The notes below the pieces were generated by a model. The model was not told the origin of the DNA. It did not search any database and saw only the letters and a list, made by a program, of their open reading frames with translations. This document shows positions 23,099 through 31,341 of a stretch of DNA of 36,032 nt, in pieces. Location: assembly GCF_018476905.1 (NCBI RefSeq), contig NZ_JAHCVK010000014.1, forward strand, positions 1-36,032, written 5' to 3'. The translations under genes were made by a program, and so were the position numbers. Source of the stretch: Geomobilimonas luticola. Lineage in GTDB: Bacteria; Desulfobacterota; Desulfuromonadia; Geobacterales; Geobacteraceae. The first letter of the stretch is position 1. Each line of letters starts with the position of its first letter.

Positions 23099-24760
23099 AT
23101 GAAATTCATCACCGACTTCCTCACCGCCAAGGAGAGCTCCGCCAGAAAGGACCTGGGGGCACTCCTCGTCATCTTCGGCGTGGCGTTTTTCCAGTTCCTC
23201 GGCCATCTCCCCCTCTTCGAACCGGACGAGGCCCGCTACGCGGAGATACCGCGGGAAATGCTGGAGAGGGGCGACTTCATCACCCCCATGCTCAACTACG
23301 TCAAGTACTTCGAGAAACCCCCCCTCCTCTACTGGCTCAATGCCCTCTCCCTCTCCCTTTTCGGGGAGAACGAGTTCGCCGCCCGCTTTGCCTGCGCCCT
23401 GGCGGGACTGCTCACGGTTCTCCTCACCTATCACGTGGGACGCACCCTCTTCGGGCGGCGGGAAGGTCTTTTCGCCGCCCTGATCCTGGGCACCTCCACC
23501 GGTTTCCTCATCCAGGCGCGGATCAACCTGACCGACATGCTTGTCACCTTCTGCATGACCGCCTGTCTCGGCTGCTTCGCCATTGCGGTCCGCGACAACG
23601 AGCCGCGCCGGGGGCTCTACTGCCATCTCGGCTACCTTTTCGCCGCCCTGGCGGTCCTCGCCAAGGGGCTCATCGGCATCGTCTTCCCCGGCGCCATCAT
23701 CTTCCTCTACCTGCTCCTCGGCAAACGCTGGCAACTCCTCAAGGAGATGCGCCTGGTGACCGGTACCCTCCTCTTTCTCCTGGTGAGTGCCCCCTGGTTC
23801 ATCCTCGTCTCCCAGCGTAATCCTGAGTTCGCCCGGTTCTTCTTCATCCACGAGCACTTCCAGCGCTTCACCAGCAAGGTACACGGCCGCTACCAGCCCC
23901 CCTGGTTCTTCATCCCGGTCCTGCTCGGCACCATGCTCCCCTGGTCGTTCTTCATCCCGACCGGCCTGAGGGGGGTGTGGCGGGAGCGGCTCAGCGTGAC
24001 CGGACGCCATGCCCTCTACCTGGCCATCTGGGCCATCTTCATCTTCGTCTTTTTCTCCAAGTCCGATTCCAAGCTGGTTCCCTACATCCTCCCCGTCTTC
24101 CCCCCCCTCGCCCTCCTCATGGGGAGGGAATTCGTCCGGCAACTGGACGGACCTGACCGGTTCATGCGCATCCAGGGGTACGTTCTGGCCGCCATCCTGA
24201 TCATTCTCGGGGTTGGCGTCTGCATCTACCCCTATTTTCCCAAGGCAAAGGACCTCTCCCCCCTGGAGGGGCTCGTCACCGGCTCGATCTTTCTCGTTGA
24301 AGGAGTAGCGGCCCTTGCCATGAGTCGCCGTGGCAATCTTGCCTCCCTCTTCCTAGCGCTCTGTTTCTGCGCCTACCTGCTGGGGATTGTCGGTCCCATC
24401 TCCCTCATGGACAACGTGGCGACGAGGAAGTCCAGCAAAGATCTCTGCCTGATCGTGAAGGAAGCGGCGGGCCCGGACGCCGTCATCGCCTCCTTCGGCC
24501 ATGAGCAGGGGCTGCCGTTCTATACCCACCGGCGGGTGGTCACCGTCGGCGGCATGGGAGAACTGGAGTTCGGCAGCAAACAGGGGGACCAGTCCGCCTG
24601 GTTCATGGATCCCACGCAGTTCAGCCGGGTATGGGACGGCCCCAAACAGGTATTCCTGCTGCTCAGGGACAACCATATCAACGAGTTTCGCCCACTGGTA
24701 AAGACCCCCATCCGGGAACTGGGCCGCAACAAGAAGAAGGTGCTTGTTACCAACCGTTAA
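23099..24760 (+). CDS. arnT: ArnT-like glycosyltransferase (GT83), L-Ara4N transferase
   Basis: Inner-membrane transferase that moves 4-amino-4-deoxy-L-arabinose from undecaprenyl phosphate to lipid A. It has 553 residues, near E. coli ArnT's 550. The acidic loop LFEPDEARYAEIPREML (about 39-55) holds the GT83 catalytic Asp-Glu pair, and EKPPLLYWLNAL follows. Around a dozen hydrophobic segments run from residue 20 to about 430, and a soluble C-terminal domain ends the protein. The identity is strengthened by the five arn-type genes downstream. Related GT83 enzymes for other sugars cannot be excluded on sequence alone. Confidence 0.92.
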   Translation: MKFITDFLTAKESSARKDLGALLVIFGVAFFQFLGHLPLFEPDEARYAEIPREMLERGDFITPMLNYVKYFEKPPLLYWLNALSLSLFGENEFAARFACALAGLLTVLLTYHVGRTLFGRREGLFAALILGTSTGFLIQARINLTDMLVTFCMTACLGCFAIAVRDNEPRRGLYCHLGYLFAALAVLAKGLIGIVFPGAIIFLYLLLGKRWQLLKEMRLVTGTLLFLLVSAPWFILVSQRNPEFARFFFIHEHFQRFTSKVHGRYQPPWFFIPVLLGTMLPWSFFIPTGLRGVWRERLSVTGRHALYLAIWAIFIFVFFSKSDSKLVPYILPVFPPLALLMGREFVRQLDGPDRFMRIQGYVLAAILIILGVGVCIYPYFPKAKDLSPLEGLVTGSIFLVEGVAALAMSRRGNLASLFLALCFCAYLLGIVGPISLMDNVATRKSSKDLCLIVKEAAGPDAVIASFGHEQGLPFYTHRRVVTVGGMGELEFGSKQGDQSAWFMDPTQFSRVWDGPKQVFLLLRDNHINEFRPLVKTPIRELGRNKKKVLVTNR

Positions 24761-24846
24761 TGGCCCCTCTGTTTCGGAAAATTGTTTGCGCGGCCTGCGG
24801 TTTTGTGCCATAAATACCAAGTTATTTCACCTGCCGGAGGCCCTTC

Positions 24847-26010
24847 GTGCGCACGGATTTTCTCCCCTTTTCCCGCCCCACCATAGAAGACGCAGAGATC
24901 AACGAGGTCGTGGACTCCCTCCGCTCCGGCTGGATCACCACCGGCCCCAAGGTGAAGCGCTTCGAGGAGGAGTTCAGGTCCTACGTGGGAGCACCCTACG
25001 CGGTCCCCCTCAGTTCGGCTACCGCCGGGCTCCACCTGACCCTCCTCGCCCTGAAGATACGGGAGGGGGACGAGATCATCACCACCCCCATGACCTTTGC
25101 TTCCACGGTCAGCATCTGCGTCCTCTGCGGGGCAAAACCGGTGCTGGTGGATATCGAGCCGGGAACCCTCAACATCGACGCCGCGAAAATCCGCGCAAAG
25201 ATCACGGAGCGGACCCGTGCCGTCATCCCGGTCCACTTCGCCGGCCAGTCCTGCGACATGGACCCCATCTTCGCCCTGGCGAAGGAGTTCGGCCTCGCCA
25301 TTATCGAGGACGCGGCCCATGCCGCCGGCACCGAGTACAAGGGGCAACGGATCGGCTCCCTGGACTCCGTCTCCATCTTCTCTTTCCACCCCAACAAGAA
25401 CATCACCACCGGCGAGGGGGGAATGGTCTGCACGCCGGACGAGGCGCTGGCGGAGGAGATATCCCTCCTTAAATTCCACGGCATGAACCGGGAGGCGTGG
25501 AAGCGGTTCGCCGCCAGCGGCACCCCCAACTACGACATCATGCTTCCCGGCTTCAAGTACAACATGATGGACATCCAGGCGGCCATCGGCATCCACCAGC
25601 TCCCCCGGCTGGACGGTTTCATCGACCGGCGAACGGCAATCGCCGAATTCTACAACCGGGAACTGGCCGACACGGCAGAACTGGCCCTCCCCGCGTACGC
25701 CCCCTACGAACAGCGTCACGCCTGGCACCTCTATACACCGCTGGTCCGGATCGAACACCTCACCATCGACCGGGACACCTTCATGGCCGAGTTGAAGAAG
25801 GAAAATATCGGCACCGGCCTCCACTACAAGGCGATCCACCACCACGAGTACTACCGTAATACGCTGAACATAGCCCCCGGCGAACTCCCCAACGCCGATT
25901 ACGCCTCGGACCGGATACTGTCGCTCCCCCTCTTCCCGCTCATGACCATGGATGACGCCCGGGACGTGGTGGAAGGGGTGAAGAACGTAATCGCCAAATT
26001 CAGGAAATGA
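24847..26010 (+). CDS. arnB: ArnB-like aminotransferase (DegT/DnrJ/EryC1 family)
   Basis: 387-residue PLP enzyme that transaminates UDP-4-keto-pentose to UDP-L-Ara4N. PLP lysine Lys184 lies in FSFHPNKNITTGEGG. GWITTGPKVKRFE (28-40), SSATAGLHL, EDAAHA and GFKYNMMDIQAAIG are family signatures. The start is GTG 24847 with GGAGG at six bases; no ATG is better placed. It is 86 bp after arnT and 14 bp before arnC. The family is broad, but the surrounding arn genes make ArnB the most likely role. Confidence 0.94.
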   Translation: MRTDFLPFSRPTIEDAEINEVVDSLRSGWITTGPKVKRFEEEFRSYVGAPYAVPLSSATAGLHLTLLALKIREGDEIITTPMTFASTVSICVLCGAKPVLVDIEPGTLNIDAAKIRAKITERTRAVIPVHFAGQSCDMDPIFALAKEFGLAIIEDAAHAAGTEYKGQRIGSLDSVSIFSFHPNKNITTGEGGMVCTPDEALAEEISLLKFHGMNREAWKRFAASGTPNYDIMLPGFKYNMMDIQAAIGIHQLPRLDGFIDRRTAIAEFYNRELADTAELALPAYAPYEQRHAWHLYTPLVRIEHLTIDRDTFMAELKKENIGTGLHYKAIHHHEYYRNTLNIAPGELPNADYASDRILSLPLFPLMTMDDARDVVEGVKNVIAKFRK

Positions 26011-26024
26011 GGTAAGGTTATCCC

Positions 26025-26975
26025 ATGTCCGACAAGCCTTACATCACCGTCGTCGTCCCCGTCTACAACGAGGAACCAAACCTCCACCCCCTCTTCGAGC
26101 GGATCTACCCGGTCATGCAGCGGATGGGACGCCCCTTCGAGATCATCTTCACCGACGACGGGAGCCGGGACCGCTCCATCGAGATCCTCAAGGAACTGGC
26201 CCACAGCTGCCCCGAAGTACGGGTGATCGAGTTGAACGGCAACTTCGGCCAGCACATGGCGATCCTCGCCGCCTTCGAGATAAGCCGCGGCGACATCGTC
26301 ATCACCCTCGACGCAGATCTGCAGAACCCGCCGGAGGAGATTCCCAAGCTGGTGACGGAGATCGAGAATGGTCACGACGTGGTGGGGAGTGTGCGCCAGA
26401 AGCGGCAGGACACCTTCTTCCGCAAATTCGCCTCCCGGATCGTCAATGTCACCACCAACAAGATGACCGGCATGCGGATGAGCGACTACGGCTGCATGCT
26501 CCGCGCCTACCACCGGAACGTGGTGGACAACATCAACCGCTGCCAGGAGACCACCACCTTCATTCCGGCCCTGGCCCAGACCTTCGCCTCGAATCCGGGA
26601 GAGGTACCGGTCGCCCATGCCGAACGGGCCGAGGGGGAGAGCAAGTATTCCCTCTACCGGCTGATACGGCTCAATTTCGACCTCATGACCGGCTTTTCCG
26701 TGGTGCCGCTCCAGCTCTTCGCCCTGATGGGAATCCTCACCTCGCTCTCCTCGGTCCTCTTCGCCCTCTTCCTCATCGTGCGACGGCTCCTGGTCGGCTC
26801 CGAAGTGGAAGGGGTGTTCACCCTCTTCGCCATCCTCTTCTTCTTCATCGGCATCATCATCTTCGGCATCGGCCTGGTGGGGGAATACGTGGGGAGGATC
26901 TACCAGGAAGTGAGGAAGCGGCCGCGCTATGTGGTACGGCGGGTGCACGGGCAAGAAAACAAAAAGCAGAATTAA
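26025..26975 (+). CDS. arnC: ArnC-like undecaprenyl-phosphate glycosyltransferase (GT2)
   Basis: 316 residues, near E. coli ArnC's 322. It transfers formylated Ara4N from UDP to undecaprenyl phosphate. The GT2 domain opens with ITVVVPVYNEE and contains TDDGSRDRS, LNGNFGQHMAILA and the DxD region LDADLQNPPEEIP. Two hydrophobic segments (about 225-255 and 262-290) anchor the C-terminus, as in ArnC/DPM-type enzymes. Its stop codon TAA is the first base triplet of a paired-arm repeat. Confidence 0.94.
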   Translation: MSDKPYITVVVPVYNEEPNLHPLFERIYPVMQRMGRPFEIIFTDDGSRDRSIEILKELAHSCPEVRVIELNGNFGQHMAILAAFEISRGDIVITLDADLQNPPEEIPKLVTEIENGHDVVGSVRQKRQDTFFRKFASRIVNVTTNKMTGMRMSDYGCMLRAYHRNVVDNINRCQETTTFIPALAQTFASNPGEVPVAHAERAEGESKYSLYRLIRLNFDLMTGFSVVPLQLFALMGILTSLSSVLFALFLIVRRLLVGSEVEGVFTLFAILFFFIGIIIFGIGLVGEYVGRIYQEVRKRPRYVVRRVHGQENKKQN

Positions 26976-27070
26976 CAGGGATGAACAGGATAGACAGGAT
27001 AAAGTCAAAATCCTTTAGAAGGCAATCCGACAAATTTCTTTCATCCTGATCATCCTGAATATCCCTGTTA
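26973..27070. repeat. Paired-arm repeat, AACAGGGATGAACAGGAT family
   Basis: The left arm 26973-27000 begins TAACAGGGATGAACAGGAT. The right arm 27043-27070, reverse-complemented, begins TAACAGGGATATTCAGGAT. The two match at 22 of 28 positions. The TAA at the left end is the arnC stop codon. It fills the arnC-arnA spacer. Confidence 0.85.
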
Positions 27071-27083
27071 GAAAAGGTTTTAT

Positions 27084-27992
27084 ATGTCTTCTGTTGTCGT
27101 CTGCGCCTATCACAATGTCGGTTACCGCTGCCTGGAGGAACTGCTCCGCCAGGGAGCTGACGTCCGGCTCATCTTTACCCACGAGGACTCCCCCACGGAG
27201 GAGATATGGTTCGAGTCGGTGCGGGAGCTTGCGGAACGCCATAAGATTCCGTACCTGACCACCGATATCAACGAGCCGGCAAACGTGGAGCGGCTCAGGG
27301 AAATGGCCCCCGACTTTCTCCTCTCCTTCTACTACCGGAACATGATCAAGCCCCAGGTGCTGGAACTGGCGCGGCGCGGCGCCCTCAACCTCCACGGCTC
27401 GTACCTTCCCCGCTACCGCGGTCGCGTGCCGGTCAACTGGGCAGTAATCAACGGCGAGGCGGAAACCGGCGCGACCCTCCACTACATGGTGGAGAAGCCC
27501 GACGCCGGCGACATCGTGGATCGGGAAAAGGTCGCGATTGCCTTCACCGATACCGCCTTCGACGTCTTCAACAAGGTGACTGATGCAGCGGTGACGGTCA
27601 TCGGCCGGACATGGCCGAAGCTCGTGGACGGCACGGCCCCCCGCATCCCCATGGATCTGAAGGCGGGGAACTACTGCGGCGGCAGGAAACCGGCCGATGG
27701 CCTTATCGACTGGACGCGGAGCGCCGTGCAGATCTACAACCTGATCCGCGGCGTCACCCATCCCTATCCGGGTGCATTCACCCACCTGGAGGGGCGAAAA
27801 GTGATCGTCTGGCAGGCGTGGCCGGTGGAGGGAGCGGGCGAACCTGGCCGGGTCGTCTCCGCGAATCCGCTCCTCGTCGGTACCGGCGAAGGGCTGTTGG
27901 AAATCAGGTCGCTTCAGGTGGAAGGAGAGGAAGAGTCTTCTGCTGTCGCTTTTGTAGGAAAACGAACCGTTGCCATAGAATGTTTCCAATAA
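27084..27992 (+). CDS. arnA: ArnA formyltransferase domain as a separate protein
   Basis: 302 residues, equal to the first half of bifunctional E. coli ArnA (about 304 residues). It formylates UDP-L-Ara4N using N10-formyltetrahydrofolate. The catalytic Asn/His lie in LNLHGSYLPRYRGRVPVNWAVINGE, and the Asp follows in KPDAGDIV. The C-terminal fold (LIDWTRSAVQIYNLIRGVTHPYPGAFTHLEG) fits the FMT C-domain. ATG 27084 is preceded by AAAAGG. The dehydrogenase/decarboxylase half is a separate downstream gene, so ArnA is split here. Confidence 0.95.
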   Translation: MSSVVVCAYHNVGYRCLEELLRQGADVRLIFTHEDSPTEEIWFESVRELAERHKIPYLTTDINEPANVERLREMAPDFLLSFYYRNMIKPQVLELARRGALNLHGSYLPRYRGRVPVNWAVINGEAETGATLHYMVEKPDAGDIVDREKVAIAFTDTAFDVFNKVTDAAVTVIGRTWPKLVDGTAPRIPMDLKAGNYCGGRKPADGLIDWTRSAVQIYNLIRGVTHPYPGAFTHLEGRKVIVWQAWPVEGAGEPGRVVSANPLLVGTGEGLLEIRSLQVEGEEESSAVAFVGKRTVAIECFQ

Positions 27993-28066
27993 ATCACCGG
28001 TTTCGAGACAGCGCCACATGCAAGGAGCGTGAGGCCAGTTATCGGAGCCGTACCAAGGAGAAATGA

Positions 28067-29107
28067 GTGAAAGTCCTCATCTTAGGCGTAAATGGATTTA
28101 TCGGCAATGCCCTCACCCACCGCATCCTCACCACCACCGACTGGGAGGTCTTCGGCCTGGACATGGCCTGCGACAAACTTGAGCGCTCCCTCGGCGATCC
28201 CCGCTTCCACTTCCTGGAGGGGGATATAACCATCAACAAGGAGTGGATCGAGTACAACATCAAGAAGTGCGACGTGGTGCTCCCTCTGGTAGCCATCGCC
28301 ACCCCCGTTACCTACGTGAAGGACCCGCTCCGGGTCTTCGAGCTCGACTTCGAGGAGAACCTGAAGATCATCCGCCAGTGCGTCAAGTACAAGAAGCGGG
28401 TCATCTTCCCCTCCACCTCCGAAGTCTACGGCATGAGTCCGGACCGGGAGTTCGACGAGGAGAGTTCCCCCCTCATGCTCGGCCCCATCAACAAGGAGCG
28501 GTGGATCTATTCCTGCGCCAAGCAGATGCTCGACCGGGTCATCTACGCCTACGGCGCCCACGAAGGGCTTCGCTACACCCTGTTCCGCCCCTTCAACTGG
28601 ATCGGCCCCAAGCTCGACTCCATCAGCACCGCCAAGGAGGGGAGCTCCCGGGTCCTCACCCAATTCCTCTACAATATCCTGGCGGGAGAACCGATCCAGC
28701 TGGTGGACGGCGGCAGCCAGCGCCGCTCCTTCACCTTCGTGGAGGACGGCATCGGCGCCCTGATGAAAATCATCGCCAACGAGAACGGCTGCGCCGACGG
28801 CGGCATCTTCAACATCGGCAACCCGGGGAACGACCTCTCCGTCAGGGAACTGGCAGAGAAGCTCATCACCCTAGTGAAGGAGTACCCTGCCTACCGGGAG
28901 CGGGCCGAAGCATGCAAACTCGTGGAGGTATCGTCCGGGACCTTCTACGGCAAGGGGTACCAGGACATGCTGACCCGCGTCCCCTCCGTCAAAAACGCCA
29001 AAACCCGTCTCGGCTGGGAGCCGACCACCGACATCGACGACGCGCTCCGGAAGACCCTGGATTTCTACCTGGTCGAAGAGCGAGAGAAGATCGAGCACCT
29101 GCTGTAA
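28067..29107 (+). CDS. arnA: ArnA dehydrogenase/decarboxylase domain as a separate protein (SDR)
   Basis: 346 residues matching the second half of E. coli ArnA. Oxidatively decarboxylates UDP-glucuronate to UDP-4-keto-pentose. NAD motif VLILGVNGFIGNAL (3-16) is followed by FPSTSEVYGM (Ser and Glu catalytic), NKERWIYSCAKQMLDRVIYAYG (Tyr-x3-Lys), LFRPFNWIGPKLDS and YYGKGYQD-like FYGKGYQDM. The start is GTG 28067 with AAGGAG six bases upstream. It lies 74 bp after the formyltransferase gene. The UDP-glucuronate supplier Ugd is not in the window. Confidence 0.95.
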   Translation: MKVLILGVNGFIGNALTHRILTTTDWEVFGLDMACDKLERSLGDPRFHFLEGDITINKEWIEYNIKKCDVVLPLVAIATPVTYVKDPLRVFELDFEENLKIIRQCVKYKKRVIFPSTSEVYGMSPDREFDEESSPLMLGPINKERWIYSCAKQMLDRVIYAYGAHEGLRYTLFRPFNWIGPKLDSISTAKEGSSRVLTQFLYNILAGEPIQLVDGGSQRRSFTFVEDGIGALMKIIANENGCADGGIFNIGNPGNDLSVRELAEKLITLVKEYPAYRERAEACKLVEVSSGTFYGKGYQDMLTRVPSVKNAKTRLGWEPTTDIDDALRKTLDFYLVEEREKIEHLL

Positions 29108-29142
29108 CTTCTTCCGGTACTCTCTATGATCTGACATGACAA

Positions 29143-29169
29143 AGGCCGCTCTCCGGATGGAAGCGGCCT
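29143..29169. terminator. Hairpin after the second arnA gene, possible weak terminator
   Basis: AGGCCGCT (29143-29150) pairs with AGCGGCCT (29162-29169) over 11 bases. There is no T-run on the plus strand, so it may only attenuate between arnA and arnD, whose start is 130 bp further on. A short TTT follows on the minus strand. Confidence 0.4.
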
Positions 29170-29299
29170 CACTGCCCCGAACAATCTGCCACCCCCCCTG
29201 CCGGAAAACTCTTGTATTTCCGTCCATGTAAAGGTAGAGTGAGCCGGCAGCCGGAACCGACCGGCGACCTTATCCTACCGTCATTCCCTTAACGAACCC

Positions 29300-30220
29300 A
29301 TGGACAAGCCCGTCATAGCCCTGAAAGTAGACGTCGACACCTTCGTCGGTACCCGCGACGGCGTGCCGAACCTGCTCGCCATTCTGGAGCGGTTCGGCAT
29401 CAGGGCCACCTTCTATTTCTCCATGGGACCGGACAACTCGGGAAAGGCGATCCGCCGCATCTTCCGTCCCGGTTTCCTGAAGAAAATGTTCCGCACCAAG
29501 GCCCCCTCGATGTTCGGCCTGCGGACCCTCCTCTCCGGCACCATCCTCCCGCCGCCGATCATCGCTGCCAAACTCCCCCACATTCTGAAGGAAACCGAGC
29601 GGGCCGGGCACGTGGTGGGGATCCACTGCTGGGACCACGTGAAGTGGCACGACTACCTCCCCTGGTTCCCCAAGCCGGTTACCGCCATGGAACTGGGAAA
29701 GGCAAGCGCCCTCTACCAGGAGGTGCTCGGCCACCGGGCCCTGACCACCGCCGCGCCGGGGTGGACGGTCTCCGCCGATTCCCTGGAGGTGCAGGACGCC
29801 ATGCATCTTTCCTACTGCAGCGACTGCCGGGGCACCCATCCCTTTTACCCGGTCATGGACGGGAGGACCTTCCGCACCCTCCAGATCCCCACCACCTGGC
29901 CCACCATGGATGAACTCCTGGGGGAGAACGGCATCACCCCCGAAACCATCAACGACCACTACCTCACCCTGCTCAAGCCAGGGCTCAACGTCCACACGAT
30001 CCACACCGAGTTCGAGGGGATGGCGATGGCGCCAGTCTTCACCGACCTCCTCGCCCGGCTCACCGACCGGGGAGTCCGCTTCGTCACCCTCGCCGAGGTG
30101 GCGGAGGAAGCAGCGTCTTCCGCCCCCGGCGCTCCCCTCGCCATGGCCGAGATCGCCGGCCGAGCCATGCCGGTGGCTGTTCAGGGTAACCAGCCGTATG
30201 AAACGAATAACGTCAATTGA
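29300..30220 (+). CDS. arnD: ArnD-like deformylase (NodB fold)
   Basis: 306 residues, close to E. coli ArnD (296). It removes formyl from undecaprenyl-phosphate-Ara4FN before transfer to lipid A. ALKVDVDTFVGTRDGVPNLL (start, metal Asp pair), FYFSMGPDN, GIHCWDHVKWH (His motif), SDCRGTHPF and VHTIHTEFEGM all match ArnD rather than generic NodB proteins. ATG 29300 lacks a clear ribosome site. It is separated from arnA by 192 bp with a hairpin, so it may be expressed less strongly. Its stop TGA lies inside a TTGAACGC repeat arm. Confidence 0.94.
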   Translation: MDKPVIALKVDVDTFVGTRDGVPNLLAILERFGIRATFYFSMGPDNSGKAIRRIFRPGFLKKMFRTKAPSMFGLRTLLSGTILPPPIIAAKLPHILKETERAGHVVGIHCWDHVKWHDYLPWFPKPVTAMELGKASALYQEVLGHRALTTAAPGWTVSADSLEVQDAMHLSYCSDCRGTHPFYPVMDGRTFRTLQIPTTWPTMDELLGENGITPETINDHYLTLLKPGLNVHTIHTEFEGMAMAPVFTDLLARLTDRGVRFVTLAEVAEEAASSAPGAPLAMAEIAGRAMPVAVQGNQPYETNNVN

Positions 30221-30260
30221 ACGCTGATTAACGCCGATAACAGCGGATTAACACCGATGA
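30213..30260. repeat. Single TTGAACGCWGAT repeat arm at the arnD stop codon
   Basis: TCAATTGAACGCTGATTAAC at 30213-30232 and its degenerate continuation to 30260 match the arms at 7100-7219. The TGA at 30218-30220 is the arnD stop. Confidence 0.75.
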
Positions 30261-30335
30261 TACACATAGACGAAACCTTGCCAACAGGTTCTGAATCAGC
30301 GTAAATTCGACACATTCTTCATGGGGAAAGTGGAA

Positions 30336-30509
30336 ACGTGCTGGTGGAGTGTCGGAAGTGGAGGGAGAGACCGAGCGGCAGCGAACACCCGCCGGAAGTT
30401 TCCACGAAGGCATCCACAGAAAACTGCAGTGTCGCCCGTTTTGAAATAGAGCTGGACAAGGTTCGCAGCGGAGGACTCGACCGTAGCGGACGGGACTCCG
30501 CCAGCACGT
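30336..30509. repeat. Paired-arm element, ACGTGCTGGYGGAGT family
   Basis: ACGTGCTGGTGGAGT (30336-30350) and ACTCCGCCAGCACGT (30495-30509) are inverted with one mismatch, enclosing 144 bp with no credible gene. The minus-strand frame over 30228-30512 is rich in Cys and Pro, has no domain and no ribosome site, and reads as a by-product. The whole 374-bp gap between arnD and the PilZ gene is thus repeats plus a terminator. Confidence 0.75.
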
Positions 30510-30536
30510 CAATTCGCTATTGTTAAGAAGGCTCGC

Positions 30537-30566
30537 AAAAAAAGGGGGACCGCATGGTCCCCCTTT
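30537..30566 (-). terminator. Rho-independent terminator of the REC-PilZ gene
   Basis: AAAGGGGGACC (30541-30551) pairs perfectly with GGTCCCCCTTT (30556-30566) over GCAT. On the minus strand a run of Ts follows. It lies 28 bp past the stop. Confidence 0.92.
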
Positions 30567-30594
30567 CCCGTTATTAGCTAATCCCGCGAATCCT

Positions 30595-31296
30595 TCAGCC
30601 GCCGGCCCCTGTCATGAAAGCGCGAACGGCGACGGCCGATTCCTCGGTCATGGCAATGAACTCAACCCCGAACCCCTCGGGGAGACTACCCTTCAGCCGC
30701 GTGCTCCCGCCGTTCACCCAGGCGACCCGCCCCTTGGTCTGGACCACCGACCCCTTCCCGTCCGGCAGGGCAAAGACCAGGTCCATGGTCGTCCCCAACT
30801 CCACCGCGCAGGTGGCCGCCACATAGACGCCGTGCTCGCTCATGTTCACCACGTCGCCGGAAAGGGTGATACCGAAGACCCGGAACTTGACCTTGGCTGC
30901 ACAGGGAACCCGCTTGTCCCGTCGGTCGACGCTCGGAATGAAGTGACGCGCCTTGTCAAGAAAGAGGTTGCGGTCGATGGGCTTGGTCAGATAATCGTCG
31001 CACCCCGCCTTGATGCAGAGGACCCGGTCTTCCTCTTTCCCGTCGGCGGTCAGCATGACCACCGGTATGGACTTGAGGGCCGGATCGGCCTTGATGCGCG
31101 CACAGCATTCGTCCCCCCCCATGTTCGGCATGTGCAGGTCCATAAAGACGAGGGCGGGCATTTCCCGACGGACGACTTCCAGCGCCTTCGCGCCGTCGCT
31201 GGCCGTCAGCACGTGAACGGAGGAGAGCTTGAGGAACCCTTTCATCAGCTCCAGGAACAAGTTGACGTCATCGACCAGCAGCACCTTCTGGGGCAT
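30595..31296 (-). CDS. Response regulator with receiver and PilZ (c-di-GMP-binding) domains
   Basis: 233 residues. Receiver (1-122): VLLVDD, phospho-acceptor Asp53 in LVFMDLHMPNMGG, MLTADG and Lys in YLTKPI. PilZ (about 125-230): the RxxxR-type motif RRDKR and the DxSxxG-like motif VVNMSEHGVYV are both present, so c-di-GMP binding is plausible. Such proteins link phosphorelay input to c-di-GMP output, often in motility or exopolysaccharide control. It has an AGGTGA site at 11 bases. It is a single-gene unit ending at a strong terminator. Confidence 0.94.
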   Translation of the reverse strand: MPQKVLLVDDVNLFLELMKGFLKLSSVHVLTASDGAKALEVVRREMPALVFMDLHMPNMGGDECCARIKADPALKSIPVVMLTADGKEEDRVLCIKAGCDDYLTKPIDRNLFLDKARHFIPSVDRRDKRVPCAAKVKFRVFGITLSGDVVNMSEHGVYVAATCAVELGTTMDLVFALPDGKGSVVQTKGRVAWVNGGSTRLKGSLPEGFGVEFIAMTEESAVAVRAFMTGAGG

Positions 31297-31341
31297 AAAC
31301 GGGCGTCACCTTTTGTGGATTGGGTATGATCGACTACGTTT

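Noticed and set aside
29143-29169. A strong terminator splitting the arn cluster
   Set aside because: The hairpin lacks a T-run on the plus strand, so only weak attenuation is supported.
30228-30512. A minus-strand frame of 94 codons between arnD and the PilZ gene
   Set aside because: It has no ribosome site or domain and lies across repeat arms.
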